This document shows positions 25,132 through 33,427 of a stretch of 64,000 bases of DNA, one piece after another (position 1 is the stretch's first letter; each line of letters opens with the position of its first letter). Both the position numbers and the translations under genes were made by a program. The notes under the pieces are model-generated. The model had not been told where the DNA came from. It saw nothing but the letters and a program-made list of their open reading frames with translations, and did no database searches. Origin of the DNA: JAUNBN01 sp036645935 (lineage in GTDB: Bacteria; Bacillota; Clostridia; Oscillospirales; Ruminococcaceae). Location of the stretch: the NCBI GenBank assembly GCA_036645935.1, contig JAVXNE010000001.1, positions 62,001 to 126,000 of the forward strand, read 5' to 3'.

Positions 25132-26168
25132 TAAAACAATTTGATATGGGCTCAAGACCTATATGCGCACGTGAGCTTCGCTCCGGCAGCGTGCACGATA
25201 GCTTTCTTGTGGACCTTGTGGACGGGACGAGCGTTGTGCTCCAGCGAATCAACACTGATGCGTTTCCCGACACAGCAGCACTGATGGGAAATGCGCTCGC
25301 GGTGTCGAACTATCTCAAAAAGCAAAACCCGAAATCGCATCGATTTGTGCGATTTATCTCGCCGACACAGGGCGGGGACTGGCTCGATTTTCAAGACGAG
25401 CAGTGGCGCGCCTACCGCTATATCGATCGCGCCCACACCCCATTATTTGAACGACCCTCTGCGCGGGATTCGGCCGAGGCGGCTCGGGCTGTCGGGCTGT
25501 TTCACCGCTCACTCGCCGACTTTCCTGTCTCCGATCTCAACTGGACACTGCCCGACTTTCACAACACTCCCAAACTTTTCGACGAGTTCACCGCTCTTCT
25601 TGAAACGACCCCAAAGACACTTGTGGACACCGCCCGTGATGAAATAAGCTATCTGCTCAAGCAGCTCCGGTATACAGGTGCGCTGCTTGCGATGGATTTG
25701 CCGGCGCGCGCGGTACATAACAGCATTCAAATGTCCTGTGTGCTGCTCGACAACGAAACGGGCCGCGCGTTGTGTTTGATCAACTATGATACCGTTATGC
25801 CGGGTCTTGTCGCCTTCGATTTTGGGGCGGCCGTTCACTCTGCCTGCCGCCTCTGTCGTCCGGACGAGCGCGTGATGAAGAAAATCCGATTTGATCTCGA
25901 CCGTTATGCTGAAATGACGAGGCTCTATATTGATGTGATGCGTCCTGTTTTTGACAAGTCCGAGCCTGCCTCCCTCGCCCCCGGCGCTGTCGTTATGTCT
26001 CTCGAACTCGGTCTGCGCTATCTCTGTGACTATCTTACAGGAAACAAAAGGTTCCCCGTGAGTTACCCCGAGCAAAACCTTTACCGCGCCCGTGTTCAGC
26101 TTATGCTCTGCATGCAGATGCAGTATTATTTTAAGGAAATGGAAAACATTGTCAAACGATGTTTGTGA
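25110..26168 (+). CDS. NahK/aminoglycoside-phosphotransferase-like protein lacking catalytic residues (probable pseudokinase)
   Basis: 352 residues. The N-lobe block VVLQRINTDAF and the C-lobe TVMPGLVAFDFGAAV place it with N-acetylhexosamine 1-kinase-like phosphotransferases. In active members the catalytic loop reads HNDTKxNN and the metal loop IDLDTVMPG. Here they read HNSIQMSC (203-210) and INYDTVMPG (224-232): the catalytic Asp is Ser205, Lys is Gln207, the metal Asn is lost, and the first Asp of the second loop is Asn225. The frame is intact, normal in length and overlaps murC by 22 bases. It may sense or bind an amino-sugar or nucleotide in wall precursor supply (inference), or use unusual chemistry. 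Confidence 0.8.
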   Translation: MRQLEPIIKQFDMGSRPICARELRSGSVHDSFLVDLVDGTSVVLQRINTDAFPDTAALMGNALAVSNYLKKQNPKSHRFVRFISPTQGGDWLDFQDEQWRAYRYIDRAHTPLFERPSARDSAEAARAVGLFHRSLADFPVSDLNWTLPDFHNTPKLFDEFTALLETTPKTLVDTARDEISYLLKQLRYTGALLAMDLPARAVHNSIQMSCVLLDNETGRALCLINYDTVMPGLVAFDFGAAVHSACRLCRPDERVMKKIRFDLDRYAEMTRLYIDVMRPVFDKSEPASLAPGAVVMSLELGLRYLCDYLTGNKRFPVSYPEQNLYRARVQLMLCMQMQYYFKEMENIVKRCL

Positions 26169-26173
26169 GTAAA

Positions 26174-26383
26174 ATGAGAAAATGCTTGAGATGCGGCACT
26201 GACATGCTTGAAAATTGCGGTATTCGTGTTGAGGGTGCAGGATATGGCATTGTCGTCGCGACCGACGCCGACCGCCTGTTCTCCGATCGGGTCGGCACAC
26301 CGAAAGTCGCCGTTTGTCCAACCTGCGGCGAGCTGTCCCTCTATCTCGAACATCCTGAGCTTCTTCAAAACCGCAAAAAATAA
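26174..26383 (+). CDS. Small zinc-ribbon protein
   Basis: 69 residues from the ATG at 26174 (MRKCLRCGTDM). A first CxxC (CLRC) near the N-terminus and a second (CPTC, about residue 49) form a probable zinc ribbon; between them is a short beta-rich stretch (GIRVEGAGYGIVVATD). Small proteins of this type are widespread in Clostridia without known role. It starts five bases after the pseudokinase stop, so murC, the pseudokinase and this gene look like one operon. The ribosome binding site is weak, suggesting translational coupling. Confidence 0.7.
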   Translation: MRKCLRCGTDMLENCGIRVEGAGYGIVVATDADRLFSDRVGTPKVAVCPTCGELSLYLEHPELLQNRKK

Positions 26384-26550
26384 AGCTGCGCAACGATGCT
26401 TTAAGACACACGTGACAATTCTGCGGCAACGCTGCCTGAGGAATGCTTTCAACTGCAGATTTTCCCCATACAGCAAATCTCAAAACCATCGGCAATGTTG
26501 ATGTCCGGGCCACAGGGTTGCCATTTCTTTGAAATCAAGCCTCAACACAA

Positions 26551-26579
26551 AAGACACCCACACCTCGTGCGGGCGTCTT
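26551..26579. terminator. Terminator between the murC operon and mazF
   Basis: The stem AAGACACCCACAC/GTGCGGGCGTCTT (imperfect) is followed by TTTCTTGTG on the plus strand and by TTGTGTTG on the minus strand, so it may serve both convergent transcripts. Confidence 0.72.
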
Positions 26580-26663
26580 TTTCTTGTGTAAAACAAACTC
26601 ACGCATCAAGAAGACAAAGTGAAATTGCCATTTTCTGCGCTTTAAATTTGAGTTTTCCGCACG

Positions 26664-27014
26664 TCAGTAGGTTCCGAGACCGAAACTTATCCCGAGGGCC
26701 TCGTCGATGCGGCGCATGTCTCCCGTGTCTATCTCCCCCATCTTCTCTCTCAGCCGCTGCTTGTCTATCGTGCGCACCTGCTCGAGCAGCACGACACTGT
26801 CGCGCTGAAGCCCACAGCTGTCAGCGCGCAGGGAAATGTGGGTAGGCAGGCGGGTTTTATCTTGCTTGCTCGTTATGGCGGCCGCGATTACGGTTGGGCT
26901 GTGGCGATTTCCGACATCGTTTTGAACTATGAGCACCGGTCTCACCCCGCCCTGCTCGCAACCAACAACGGGGCTTAAATCTGCGTAAAAAACCTCTCCG
27001 CGCTTTATGTTCAT
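26664..27014 (-). CDS. mazF: MazF/PemK-family endoribonuclease (NdoA type), no adjacent antitoxin
   Basis: 116 residues, the length of Bacillus NdoA (EndoA), an mRNA interferase that cuts at short specific sequences. Family blocks: IKRGEVFYADLSPVVGCEQGGVRPVLIVQND (shown in part: EQGGVRPVLIVQND), AAITSKQDKTRLPTH, and DSVVLLEQVRTIDKQRL. The catalytic Arg and Thr (GVRP and ITSK) are present. Usually an RHH or AbrB-type antitoxin lies immediately upstream; here the 315 bases upstream contain no frame of useful length. The antitoxin may be elsewhere, or the toxin may be controlled differently. Confidence 0.93.
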   Translation of the reverse strand: MNIKRGEVFYADLSPVVGCEQGGVRPVLIVQNDVGNRHSPTVIAAAITSKQDKTRLPTHISLRADSCGLQRDSVVLLEQVRTIDKQRLREKMGEIDTGDMRRIDEALGISFGLGTY

Positions 27015-27329
27015 GAGCTCTCTCCGTTTGTGAAAGCCACAGACAGCATTGGCTTCCCCGCTTGGAAACCGCTGGGCGGCTCTCGTTTTATACCGATATT
27101 ATTGCCGCAAACGAAGGGTTTAAAACACAGAATTTTTTTGCATGAGTATCGGCTGACAGAAAATTTGCACTTCAGTAAAATTGGCTATTTTAAAATCGGC
27201 TTTTAATTTTAGTCCAGTGAACCACCGTTCTTTATTGTTTTGAACCAATCGATATTATTTTCATTCGGAATATTATTGGTGCACGTTTGCATTCCCAACG
27301 GTTGTGTTTGAAAATACATCGTCACAAAC
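27015..27329. other. Gene-free stretch upstream of mazF
   Basis: AT-rich. It contains a -10-like TATAAA for mazF (near 27091-27096, minus strand) and an imperfect dyad CCAAT/ATTGG near 27246-27280. No antitoxin-sized frame is seen on either strand. Confidence 0.5.
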
Positions 27330-27836
27330 TTAAATATACTCAAATGACGTCACCTTCAGTGTCAGATTGCAATAAGGAAACATTATGCTTCTGGGAATTT
27401 CAGAAAGTGCCACAAGTTCTGAACCGTCGGCGAGAAAATAGTGAACTCCATCTCTCTTGCGATCCCCATCGATCTCGCTCACACACGCGGCACTCGCAAG
27501 GCGAGAGAGCGCCACAAGGGGATTGGAACGCCGCAAATCCGCAAACTCACACTCACTTGTTATTCCCGAATACTCGCTCGTGACACTGTCGCCCTCACGG
27601 GTCAACTTCATTCCGCAGATGTTTGTGGGTTCAATGAATTCGATAGAACAACTTTCAGGTGCACGCTGCTCAAAGAAAAAAGCGCCCTCTCCCATATCGC
27701 TTGTGTATTCTGCCGTCAGTTTAAACGGCTTTTCCAACACCGATGCGAGCGATGCTGGCGGGCTCTGCACTGCGCAGCCCGCAGTCGCACAGAGCAATCC
27801 GCATATGATTACCGCAGCCGTTAACTTTGCCGACAT
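27330..27836 (-). CDS. Hypothetical lipoprotein
   Basis: 168 residues, family not recognised. The ATG at 27836 (MSAKLTAAVI) follows GGCGGAAGACG and begins a signal sequence ending ATAGC, with Cys21 as likely lipid attachment site. The mature part is a mixed beta-rich domain with FKLTAEYTSDMG and CSIEFIEPTNICGMKLT, resembling small lipoproteins of Clostridia that monitor surface or sporulation states, but I cannot assign one. It lies downstream of acpS on the same strand with a terminator between them. Confidence 0.72.
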   Translation of the reverse strand: MSAKLTAAVIICGLLCATAGCAVQSPPASLASVLEKPFKLTAEYTSDMGEGAFFFEQRAPESCSIEFIEPTNICGMKLTREGDSVTSEYSGITSECEFADLRRSNPLVALSRLASAACVSEIDGDRKRDGVHYFLADGSELVALSEIPRSIMFPYCNLTLKVTSFEYI

Positions 27837-27852
27837 CGTCTTCCGCCTTTCA

Positions 27853-27889
27853 CATAAAACAAAGCCGCGGGGCGCACTGTCCCCACGGC
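27853..27889 (-). terminator. Intrinsic terminator after acpS
   Basis: The stem GCCGTGGGG/CCCCGCGGC (27881-27889 with 27864-27872, one mismatch) is followed on the minus strand by TTTGTTTTATG. The U-tract lies just before the lipoprotein ribosome binding site. Confidence 0.75.
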
Positions 27890-27926
27890 CCTTCAGATCA
27901 ATTGTATGCCGAACTCGCACACTGTA

Positions 27927-28298
27927 TTACCGAGCCGTTTGCCTCTCGAGCACCACAAACGCACAACAAAGTTCATCTGTGTCGGTGAGAGAAAGGTGGG
28001 CGGTGAGCCCCTCGCGAGTGACAATCTCCTCTATGCACCCCTCAAACTCAAAATAAGGCTTGCCCAGCTCGTCTCTCAGCACGGATATCTCGTCGAGCGA
28101 AAAGCCTCTAACTCCGGTTCCCAAAGCCTTTGCAAGCGCTTCCTTCGCAGCAAAACACCCTGTCAGTTTAGCGCAGTTGCGTGCGAAAAGAGCCCGCTCG
28201 CGCTTGGAAAACACAAAAGCGGCAAAGCGGTCGTTTTCCATGCTTTTTTTAATTCTCGATATCTCCGCGAGATCGTTACCGATGCCATATATCATCAT
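27927..28298 (-). CDS. acpS: Holo-[acyl-carrier-protein] synthase
   Basis: Transfers 4'-phosphopantetheine from CoA to acyl carrier protein. 123 residues, normal for AcpS. The metal-binding Asp is in IGNDLAEISRI, and the second motif FAAKEALAKALGTG contains the catalytic Glu and Lys; HLSLTDTDE matches the C-terminal block. Two ATG codons are adjacent (28298 and 28295), both after AAGGCGGTAA. CoA supply genes (coaX and the ECF component) are in the same window but not linked to it. Confidence 0.94.
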   Translation of the reverse strand: MMIYGIGNDLAEISRIKKSMENDRFAAFVFSKRERALFARNCAKLTGCFAAKEALAKALGTGVRGFSLDEISVLRDELGKPYFEFEGCIEEIVTREGLTAHLSLTDTDELCCAFVVLERQTAR

Positions 28299-28463
28299 TT
28301 ACCGCCTTCCCGCCCCCGCATCGGCGCTGATGCTTTTTCTTTCACTATATTAATATTATCTTCAATTGAGCTGTTCCGGATCGGTTTGCGCTCGTCACTA
28401 AAAAACTGTCGACAATGGCAAATTGAGATGTTTATCGTCGTCATTTCCGGTTGTCTTGCGGTC

Positions 28464-28494
28464 ATTATATCACATACCGCACGTGCGATTGCAA
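28464..28494 (-). promoter_or_regulatory. Possible promoter upstream of acpS
   Basis: Minus strand: TTGCAA (28489-28494), 19-base spacer, TATAAT (28464-28469). The -10 is perfect but the spacer is long and the start codon is 166 bases away. Confidence 0.35.
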
Positions 28495-28861
28495 CTCTTT
28501 ATCCCACCTTCAGACTGCTTAAATCGAGGTTTTGCACCGTGTATTTTTCGGAACAATGTTTTTCGCAAGATCTTTGCCGTGCGCTTCGCACGCTCGGGTG
28601 TGCGGCTCAAGCCGCCTCATACCATTTCAAAAACTCCCGGCTGCGCTTTTTTCGTTATGAGCTTGTTGTCACTGCCCAGGGCTTTGGGAAGGTTTCGCTT
28701 GAGCGACGACACCGCGCTGCGGCAAAACAAACATCTGAACCGGTTGCCGCTCTGAGCTGACATATATCGTCTTCGTGGCATCTCCTGTTTGAGTTTGCAT
28801 CTCGGCGCGTTGACGCAGTCACTGTGATTTTAGTTTTGTCGCAGAATAATTGCAGTTTTGC

Positions 28862-28890
28862 TTGCACCGGCACGATTAAGGTGGTAGTAT
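28862..28890 (+). promoter_or_regulatory. Possible promoter of the pheST leader
   Basis: TTGCAC (28862-28867), 17-base spacer, TAGTAT (28885-28890). Match to consensus is moderate, but the position just before the T-box is right. Confidence 0.45.
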
Positions 28891-28896
28891 GTAACA

Positions 28897-29160
28897 ATAA
28901 ACGCAGTGACCGGGCACAGTAGCGCGCTTTTGTGAATAAGAAGAGACGTCCGTCACAGGCTGAAAGCGGACTTTTGCAAAATTGATGTGGCGCGCGAATT
29001 TCACCCGTGAGTGGTGTGTCTCAAAGGTTTTTCATCCTAGTAGGACACGACGGAGACCCTCCGTTATCGGGTTGCGAGAGCCGGCTTTAACTTGTCGGAA
29101 TATAGGTGGTACCGCGGAGCGTCGCTTCGTCCTGTAATTTTTAAGGACGGGCTTTTTTTA
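28897..29160 (+). ncRNA. T-box leader of pheST (tRNA-Phe sensing)
   Basis: The conserved T-box AGGTGGTACCGCGG is at 29104-29117, followed by an intrinsic terminator whose 5' side would compete with the antiterminator. Upstream, stem I carries a candidate specifier TTC (29000-29002, in AATTTCACCC), the Phe codon followed by a purine as usual. Downstream genes are pheS and pheT, so uncharged tRNA-Phe should allow read-through. The 5' end is approximate. Confidence 0.9.
29128..29160 (+). terminator. Terminator of the pheST T-box
   Basis: The stem CGTCCT/AGGACG (29128-29133 with 29144-29149) is followed by GGGCTTTTTTTA. Confidence 0.88.
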
Positions 29161-29200
29161 TCGCCTGTCTATCATGTATTTTAACTTCGGAGGTACAAAT

Positions 29201-30220
29201 ATGCGAGAAAAACTTGACGAAATAAGACGCGAAGCTCTCGAACTGCTTGAGAGAGTGTCGGAGATCGATGCCGTGGAGGAGCTGCGCGTGCGGCTGCTCG
29301 GCAAAAAAGGCGAGCTTACGGCTCTGCTGAAACAGATGGGAACGCTGCCCGCAGACGAGCGCCCCGCGATGGGTCAGCTTGCAAATGAGGTGCGCAGTGA
29401 AATCGAAACTCATATATCAAAGCGCAAATCAGAACTTGCCTCTTGCGCTATGTCTTCCAAACTTCTGCGAGAAAAACTTGACGTAACGCTCCCCGGTGTC
29501 GACCCACAACTCGGACGCCGACATCCGCTCTGGCAGGTGCTCGGCGATATCGAGGAAATATTCCTCGGCATGGGATTCGACGTCGTTGACGGCCCTGAAG
29601 TCGAATACGACAGCTATAACTTTGAGATGCTCAACATCCCCAAAGGCCACCCTGCACGCGACACGCAGGACACCTTTTATGTCAACGAAAATATAGTGCT
29701 GCGCACACAAACCTCCCCCGTGCAGATACGCACGATGCAATCGCGCCGACCGCCCATCAGAGTTATCGCGCCAGGGCGTGTCTATCGCTCCGATGCGGTT
29801 GACGCCACCCATTCCCCGATATTCCACCAGATTGAGGGTCTTGTCGTCGACAAAGGCATAACGATGTCCGACCTCAAGGGAACGCTCGATATATTTGCAA
29901 AAAAGCTCTATGGCGAGGATATCTCGGTGCGCTTCCGTCCCCACCATTTCCAGTTCACAGAGCCATCTGCCGAAATGGATGCAACCTGCTTCATGTGTCA
30001 CGGCGAGGGCTGCCGCATGTGCAAGGGAGAGGGCTTTATCGAAATTCTGGGCTGCGGAATGGTCCACCCAAAAGTTCTGCAAAACTGCGGGGTAGACCCC
30101 GAAGAATACAGCGGTTTCGCGTTCGGAATGGGACTTGACCGTCTGACCCTGCTTCGCTACGGCATCGACGATCTGCGGCTGCTGTTTGAGAACGATATGC
30201 GGTTTCTCTCTCAGTTTTAG
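29201..30220 (+). CDS. pheS: Phenylalanyl-tRNA synthetase alpha subunit
   Basis: Catalytic subunit of the heterotetrameric enzyme. The ATG at 29201 (MREKLDE) follows CGGAGGTACAAAT and gives 339 residues. An N-terminal coiled coil (1-90) is followed by the class II core: motif 1 around GFDVVDGPEVEYD, motif 2 RVIAPGRVYRSD, motif 3 FAFGMGLDRLTLLRYGI. A CFMCHGEGCRMC-type cysteine segment (about 265-278) is seen in many bacterial PheS. Confidence 0.97.
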   Translation: MREKLDEIRREALELLERVSEIDAVEELRVRLLGKKGELTALLKQMGTLPADERPAMGQLANEVRSEIETHISKRKSELASCAMSSKLLREKLDVTLPGVDPQLGRRHPLWQVLGDIEEIFLGMGFDVVDGPEVEYDSYNFEMLNIPKGHPARDTQDTFYVNENIVLRTQTSPVQIRTMQSRRPPIRVIAPGRVYRSDAVDATHSPIFHQIEGLVVDKGITMSDLKGTLDIFAKKLYGEDISVRFRPHHFQFTEPSAEMDATCFMCHGEGCRMCKGEGFIEILGCGMVHPKVLQNCGVDPEEYSGFAFGMGLDRLTLLRYGIDDLRLLFENDMRFLSQF

Positions 30221-30305
30221 AATGTCCTGACACGGAAAATTTCACGCGACGGTGGAAGTTTATGTTATTTTGCTCCCTCGGCGCTCACAATAAGGAGAAA
30301 GCATT

Positions 30306-32687
30306 ATGGATCTCTCGTTCAAATGGTTAAAATCTTATATCGATATCGACGTTTCACCTCGCGAATTTTCTCATCGCATGACGATGACAGGCAGCAAGGT
30401 CGAGGGTTGGTCGTCGGAAGCAGACGGACTTAACAACGTCGTGACCGGCCGTGTTTTGTCACTCGAGCGTCACCCCGATTCCGATCATCTTTGGATCTGT
30501 AAGGCGGACATTGGCAAACGCGGACAGCTGCAAATTGTCACAGGTGCGCAAAATCTCAAACAGGGCGACGTCGTTCCGGTTGCTCTCGACAACTCCGATC
30601 TGCCAAACGGGACTCACATCGCAAGCGGCAAGCTGCGCGGCGAGATTTCCGAGGGCATGTTCTGCTCGCTAGGAGAGCTGGGACTCACGGTACACGATTA
30701 TCCCGAGTGCATTGAGAACGGAATTATGGTGCTGCCCGAAAATACCCCTCTTGGAGAGGATATTGCCAAAATTCTCGGAATGGATGACCTCGTGTTTGAA
30801 TTTGAAATAACCTCCAACCGCCCCGACTGCCTGTCGATCGACGGACTTGCGCGCGAGGCGGCGATCACATTCGATCTGCCTGAAAAAAAACGCAAACCCT
30901 CCGATTACAAGACACACGGAGATATATCACCGATGCTCACCGTTGAAAACGACACTCCCGACACATGCTCACGCTACATCGGAGCAGTTGTGGAGAACGT
31001 GCGTGTCAAACCGTCTCCCGAATGGCTGCGTGAGCGGCTGCGCCACAGCGGAGTTCGCCCCATCAACAACATTGTTGACATCACCAACTATGTCATGCTC
31101 GAAATGGGTCAGCCAATGCACGCGTTTGATCTTCGCAATGTCCATAACGGGAAAATCATCGTGCGTAGGGCACAAGCAAACGAATCAATCGAAACGTTGG
31201 ACGGAGTGCAGCGCAAGCTGAATCCCTCGATGACAATTATCGCAGACGCGGAAAAGCCGATTGCGATAGCCGGAATTATGGGCGGAGAATTCAGCTCAAT
31301 CACCGATGACACCTCTTCGATCGTGTTTGAATCGGCATGTTTTAACGGAGTTAACGTCCGCATGACGGCGAAGTCGCTAGGGATGCGCACAGAATCGTCT
31401 GCCCGCTTTGAAAAGGGGCTTGATCCGAACAACACACTGTCTGCAATTAAGCGAGCGCTCGAGCTCGTCGCGCTGCTCGATGCCGGAGACATTGTGGGAG
31501 GATTTTGCGAGGCTGTGGGAAATGTTCCTAAGCCGCCGCATATACCGCTGCAGCCGGAGAGAATCAACTCCTTTTTGGGCACTGATATTTCGACCGATTT
31601 CATGGTTAAAACCCTGCGTGCACTCGAGTGTTCGGTTGACGACAATCTCGTCGTGACTCCCCCCAGTTTTCGCGCCGACCTTGAGGGATTCGCTGATCTC
31701 GCTGAGGAGATCGCGCGTTTTTACGGCTATGACGTCATTCCGACGACGGTTATGAGCGGTATCGTTTCCGCGCGACCAACCAAACGTCAGCGCCTCGAGC
31801 GCGAGATAGCAAACACCTGTGTAGGCTGTGGGCTTTACGAAATAAACACCTATTCCTTCATGAGCGCAAAGAGTTTTGATTTAATCGCGCTGCCCGCCGA
31901 CGCAGCGCAGCGCCGCGCCGTTGTCATCAGCAACCCATTTGGAGAAGACACCTCTCTGCTTCGTTCAACCGCGCTACCCTCTATGCTTGAAACTCTCGCG
32001 CGAAACTACAATGCACGCGTGCCGTCGGCGCGGCTGTTCGAGATAGCTGTCGAGTTCACCCCCAATGACGACCTCAACACGCTCCCCTTCGAGCGCAAAA
32101 AACTCATTGTGGGAGGCTATGCCGCCGGATTTGATTTCTACGTGCTCAAGGGCGTCGTTGAGGCGATTCTTGCCTCGTGCGGCATCAAGGGCGCAGAATT
32201 TCACCCGGAGACAACGCTTGCAAGTTACCATCCCGGCCGCAGCGCAAGCGTTTGGGTGAGCGGAAAAGAAATCGGGCATATCGGTGAAATCCTGCCGACA
32301 ATCTGCTCAAACTACGGTATCAAGGAGCGAGTGTATGCCTGCGAGCTTCCGATTGACACTCTCTTTGAACTTAGCGTTGAAGCGGTGCACTACCGCCCGT
32401 TGCCGCGCTTCCCGGCGCTCTCCCGCGATCTTGCGCTCCTTTGTGACGAGGACATACCGAGCGCCGCAATCGAAGCGATCATACGCGAGAACTGCGGAGA
32501 GCTGCTTGAAAAGGTATCCGTTTTCGACGTCTACACCGGAGACAAGATTCCTTCCGGAAAAAAGAGTATTGCTTACAGCCTTGTCCTGCGCGATCTTTTC
32601 AAGACTCTGACCGATGCGGATGCGGACAAGGCAACTGCAAAAGTGCTCGAAGCTCTTGCAAAGATAGGGATAGAGTTGCGTCACTGA
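30306..32687 (+). CDS. pheT: Phenylalanyl-tRNA synthetase beta subunit
   Basis: 793 residues, full length. Domains in order: EMAP/tRNA-binding (about 40-150, CKADIGKRGQLQIVTGAQN part), B3/B4 editing (about 210-385), B5 (about 400-470), the inactive class II core (about 480-690, with LLRSTALPSML) and the FDX-ACB anticodon-binding domain at the C-terminus (about 695-793, HYRPLPRFPALSRDLALL part). ATG follows AAGGAGAAAGCATT. Co-transcribed with pheS under the T-box. Confidence 0.97.
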   Translation: MDLSFKWLKSYIDIDVSPREFSHRMTMTGSKVEGWSSEADGLNNVVTGRVLSLERHPDSDHLWICKADIGKRGQLQIVTGAQNLKQGDVVPVALDNSDLPNGTHIASGKLRGEISEGMFCSLGELGLTVHDYPECIENGIMVLPENTPLGEDIAKILGMDDLVFEFEITSNRPDCLSIDGLAREAAITFDLPEKKRKPSDYKTHGDISPMLTVENDTPDTCSRYIGAVVENVRVKPSPEWLRERLRHSGVRPINNIVDITNYVMLEMGQPMHAFDLRNVHNGKIIVRRAQANESIETLDGVQRKLNPSMTIIADAEKPIAIAGIMGGEFSSITDDTSSIVFESACFNGVNVRMTAKSLGMRTESSARFEKGLDPNNTLSAIKRALELVALLDAGDIVGGFCEAVGNVPKPPHIPLQPERINSFLGTDISTDFMVKTLRALECSVDDNLVVTPPSFRADLEGFADLAEEIARFYGYDVIPTTVMSGIVSARPTKRQRLEREIANTCVGCGLYEINTYSFMSAKSFDLIALPADAAQRRAVVISNPFGEDTSLLRSTALPSMLETLARNYNARVPSARLFEIAVEFTPNDDLNTLPFERKKLIVGGYAAGFDFYVLKGVVEAILASCGIKGAEFHPETTLASYHPGRSASVWVSGKEIGHIGEILPTICSNYGIKERVYACELPIDTLFELSVEAVHYRPLPRFPALSRDLALLCDEDIPSAAIEAIIRENCGELLEKVSVFDVYTGDKIPSGKKSIAYSLVLRDLFKTLTDADADKATAKVLEALAKIGIELRH

Positions 32688-32750
32688 CCACTTGTAAAAC
32701 CGCGCGTTATGGTGTATTCTTATAACATATCATGGAAAGGAGTAGCCGAT

Positions 32751-33005
32751 ATGTTCGAACCTACGCTCACTTTTTCACTTTCAAACGCTAAGGACGCGCA
32801 GATAAAGCAGATACTCTCCGAAGTTTACGATGCACTTAAAGAAAAGGGCTATAACCCCGAGAATCAAATCGTCGGCTATATTCTATCCGAGGATCCAACC
32901 TATATCACCACCAACCGCAACGCCCGCGCACTCATGCGACAACTTGACCGCGACGACATGCTGCGGGCGATGGTTCGCGACTTTCTCGATAAAGAGAACA
33001 ATTAA
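32751..33005 (+). CDS. ireB: IreB family regulatory phosphoprotein (DUF965)
   Basis: 84 residues, matching IreB/YrzL. In Enterococcus faecalis IreB is phosphorylated by the Ser/Thr kinase IreK and affects cephalosporin resistance (family knowledge). Conserved segments: FSLSNAKDAQIKQILSEV, KGYNPENQIVGYILSEDPTYI and ARALMRQLDRD. The ATG at 32751 follows AAAGGAGTAGCCGAT. In most Bacillota it precedes alaS-ruvX genes; here it follows pheT. Confidence 0.93.
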   Translation: MFEPTLTFSLSNAKDAQIKQILSEVYDALKEKGYNPENQIVGYILSEDPTYITTNRNARALMRQLDRDDMLRAMVRDFLDKENN

Positions 33006-33025
33006 AACAGCAAGGGATTGATTTA

Positions 33026-33310
33026 ATGTCTGATATTCTAAGTTACAAGGGACGGCCGCTCGTGCGGTGTAACAATGAGATATATTACGGCAACCCCAGC
33101 GACAGCCATGTGGTTTTTATCCAGATTCTCAGTACGCAGGAGAAAGACGGTGTCGCCGTTGCAGACAAGGTGCATGTGCAGCTGCTTTCCAACGACCCCT
33201 CGCTTGGCGCAAACGCTCGCATAATCAAGCAGAGCGATAAATCCGGGCTGTACAGCGCGCTCGATATCGGAGATATCTGGCTCAAGGGCGCGGCCTCTGA
33301 GAAACTGTAA
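33026..33310 (+). CDS. Small hypothetical protein after ireB
   Basis: 94 residues, no family recognised with certainty. No membrane or signal segment. The sequence starts LSYKGRPLVRCNNEIYYG and contains HVVFIQILSTQ and VHVQLLSND, a predicted beta-rich fold. The start ATG is 20 bases after ireB and codon use resembles its neighbours, so it is likely a real gene of the same operon. A perfect 18-bp terminator follows. Confidence 0.75.
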   Translation: MSDILSYKGRPLVRCNNEIYYGNPSDSHVVFIQILSTQEKDGVAVADKVHVQLLSNDPSLGANARIIKQSDKSGLYSALDIGDIWLKGAASEKL

Positions 33311-33376
33311 GCGATTGATGCGGCGTGCCATTTTAGCCGATATCACAATCTCTGGACGTAACATGTAATTTAAACC

Positions 33377-33427
33377 ATCAAAAATCAGCGGCAACCACAA
33401 TTAACGTGATTGCCGCTGATTTTTGAT
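33377..33427. terminator. Strong bidirectional terminator
   Basis: A perfect 18-bp inverted repeat (33377-33394 with 33410-33427, arm ATCAAAAATCAGCGGCAA) with a 15-base loop, and a built-in A-run before and T-run after. It closes the pheST-ireB operon. Confidence 0.87.

Larger units (their letters stand above)
28299..28890. other. Gene-free stretch (about 590 bases) upstream of acpS and the pheST leader
   Basis: No supported gene. Two compact hairpins stand out: GTGCG-CTT-CGCAC (near 28578-28590) and GCGGCT-CA-AGCCGC (near 28611-28624). A minus-strand promoter-like pair faces acpS, and a plus-strand pair precedes the T-box. A 284-codon plus frame crossing acpS into this region is a shadow. 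Confidence 0.45.

Noticed and set aside
27906..28760. A 284-codon plus-strand frame crossing acpS into the gap
   Set aside because: Its first part is antisense to acpS and the rest has no coding character or ribosome binding site.
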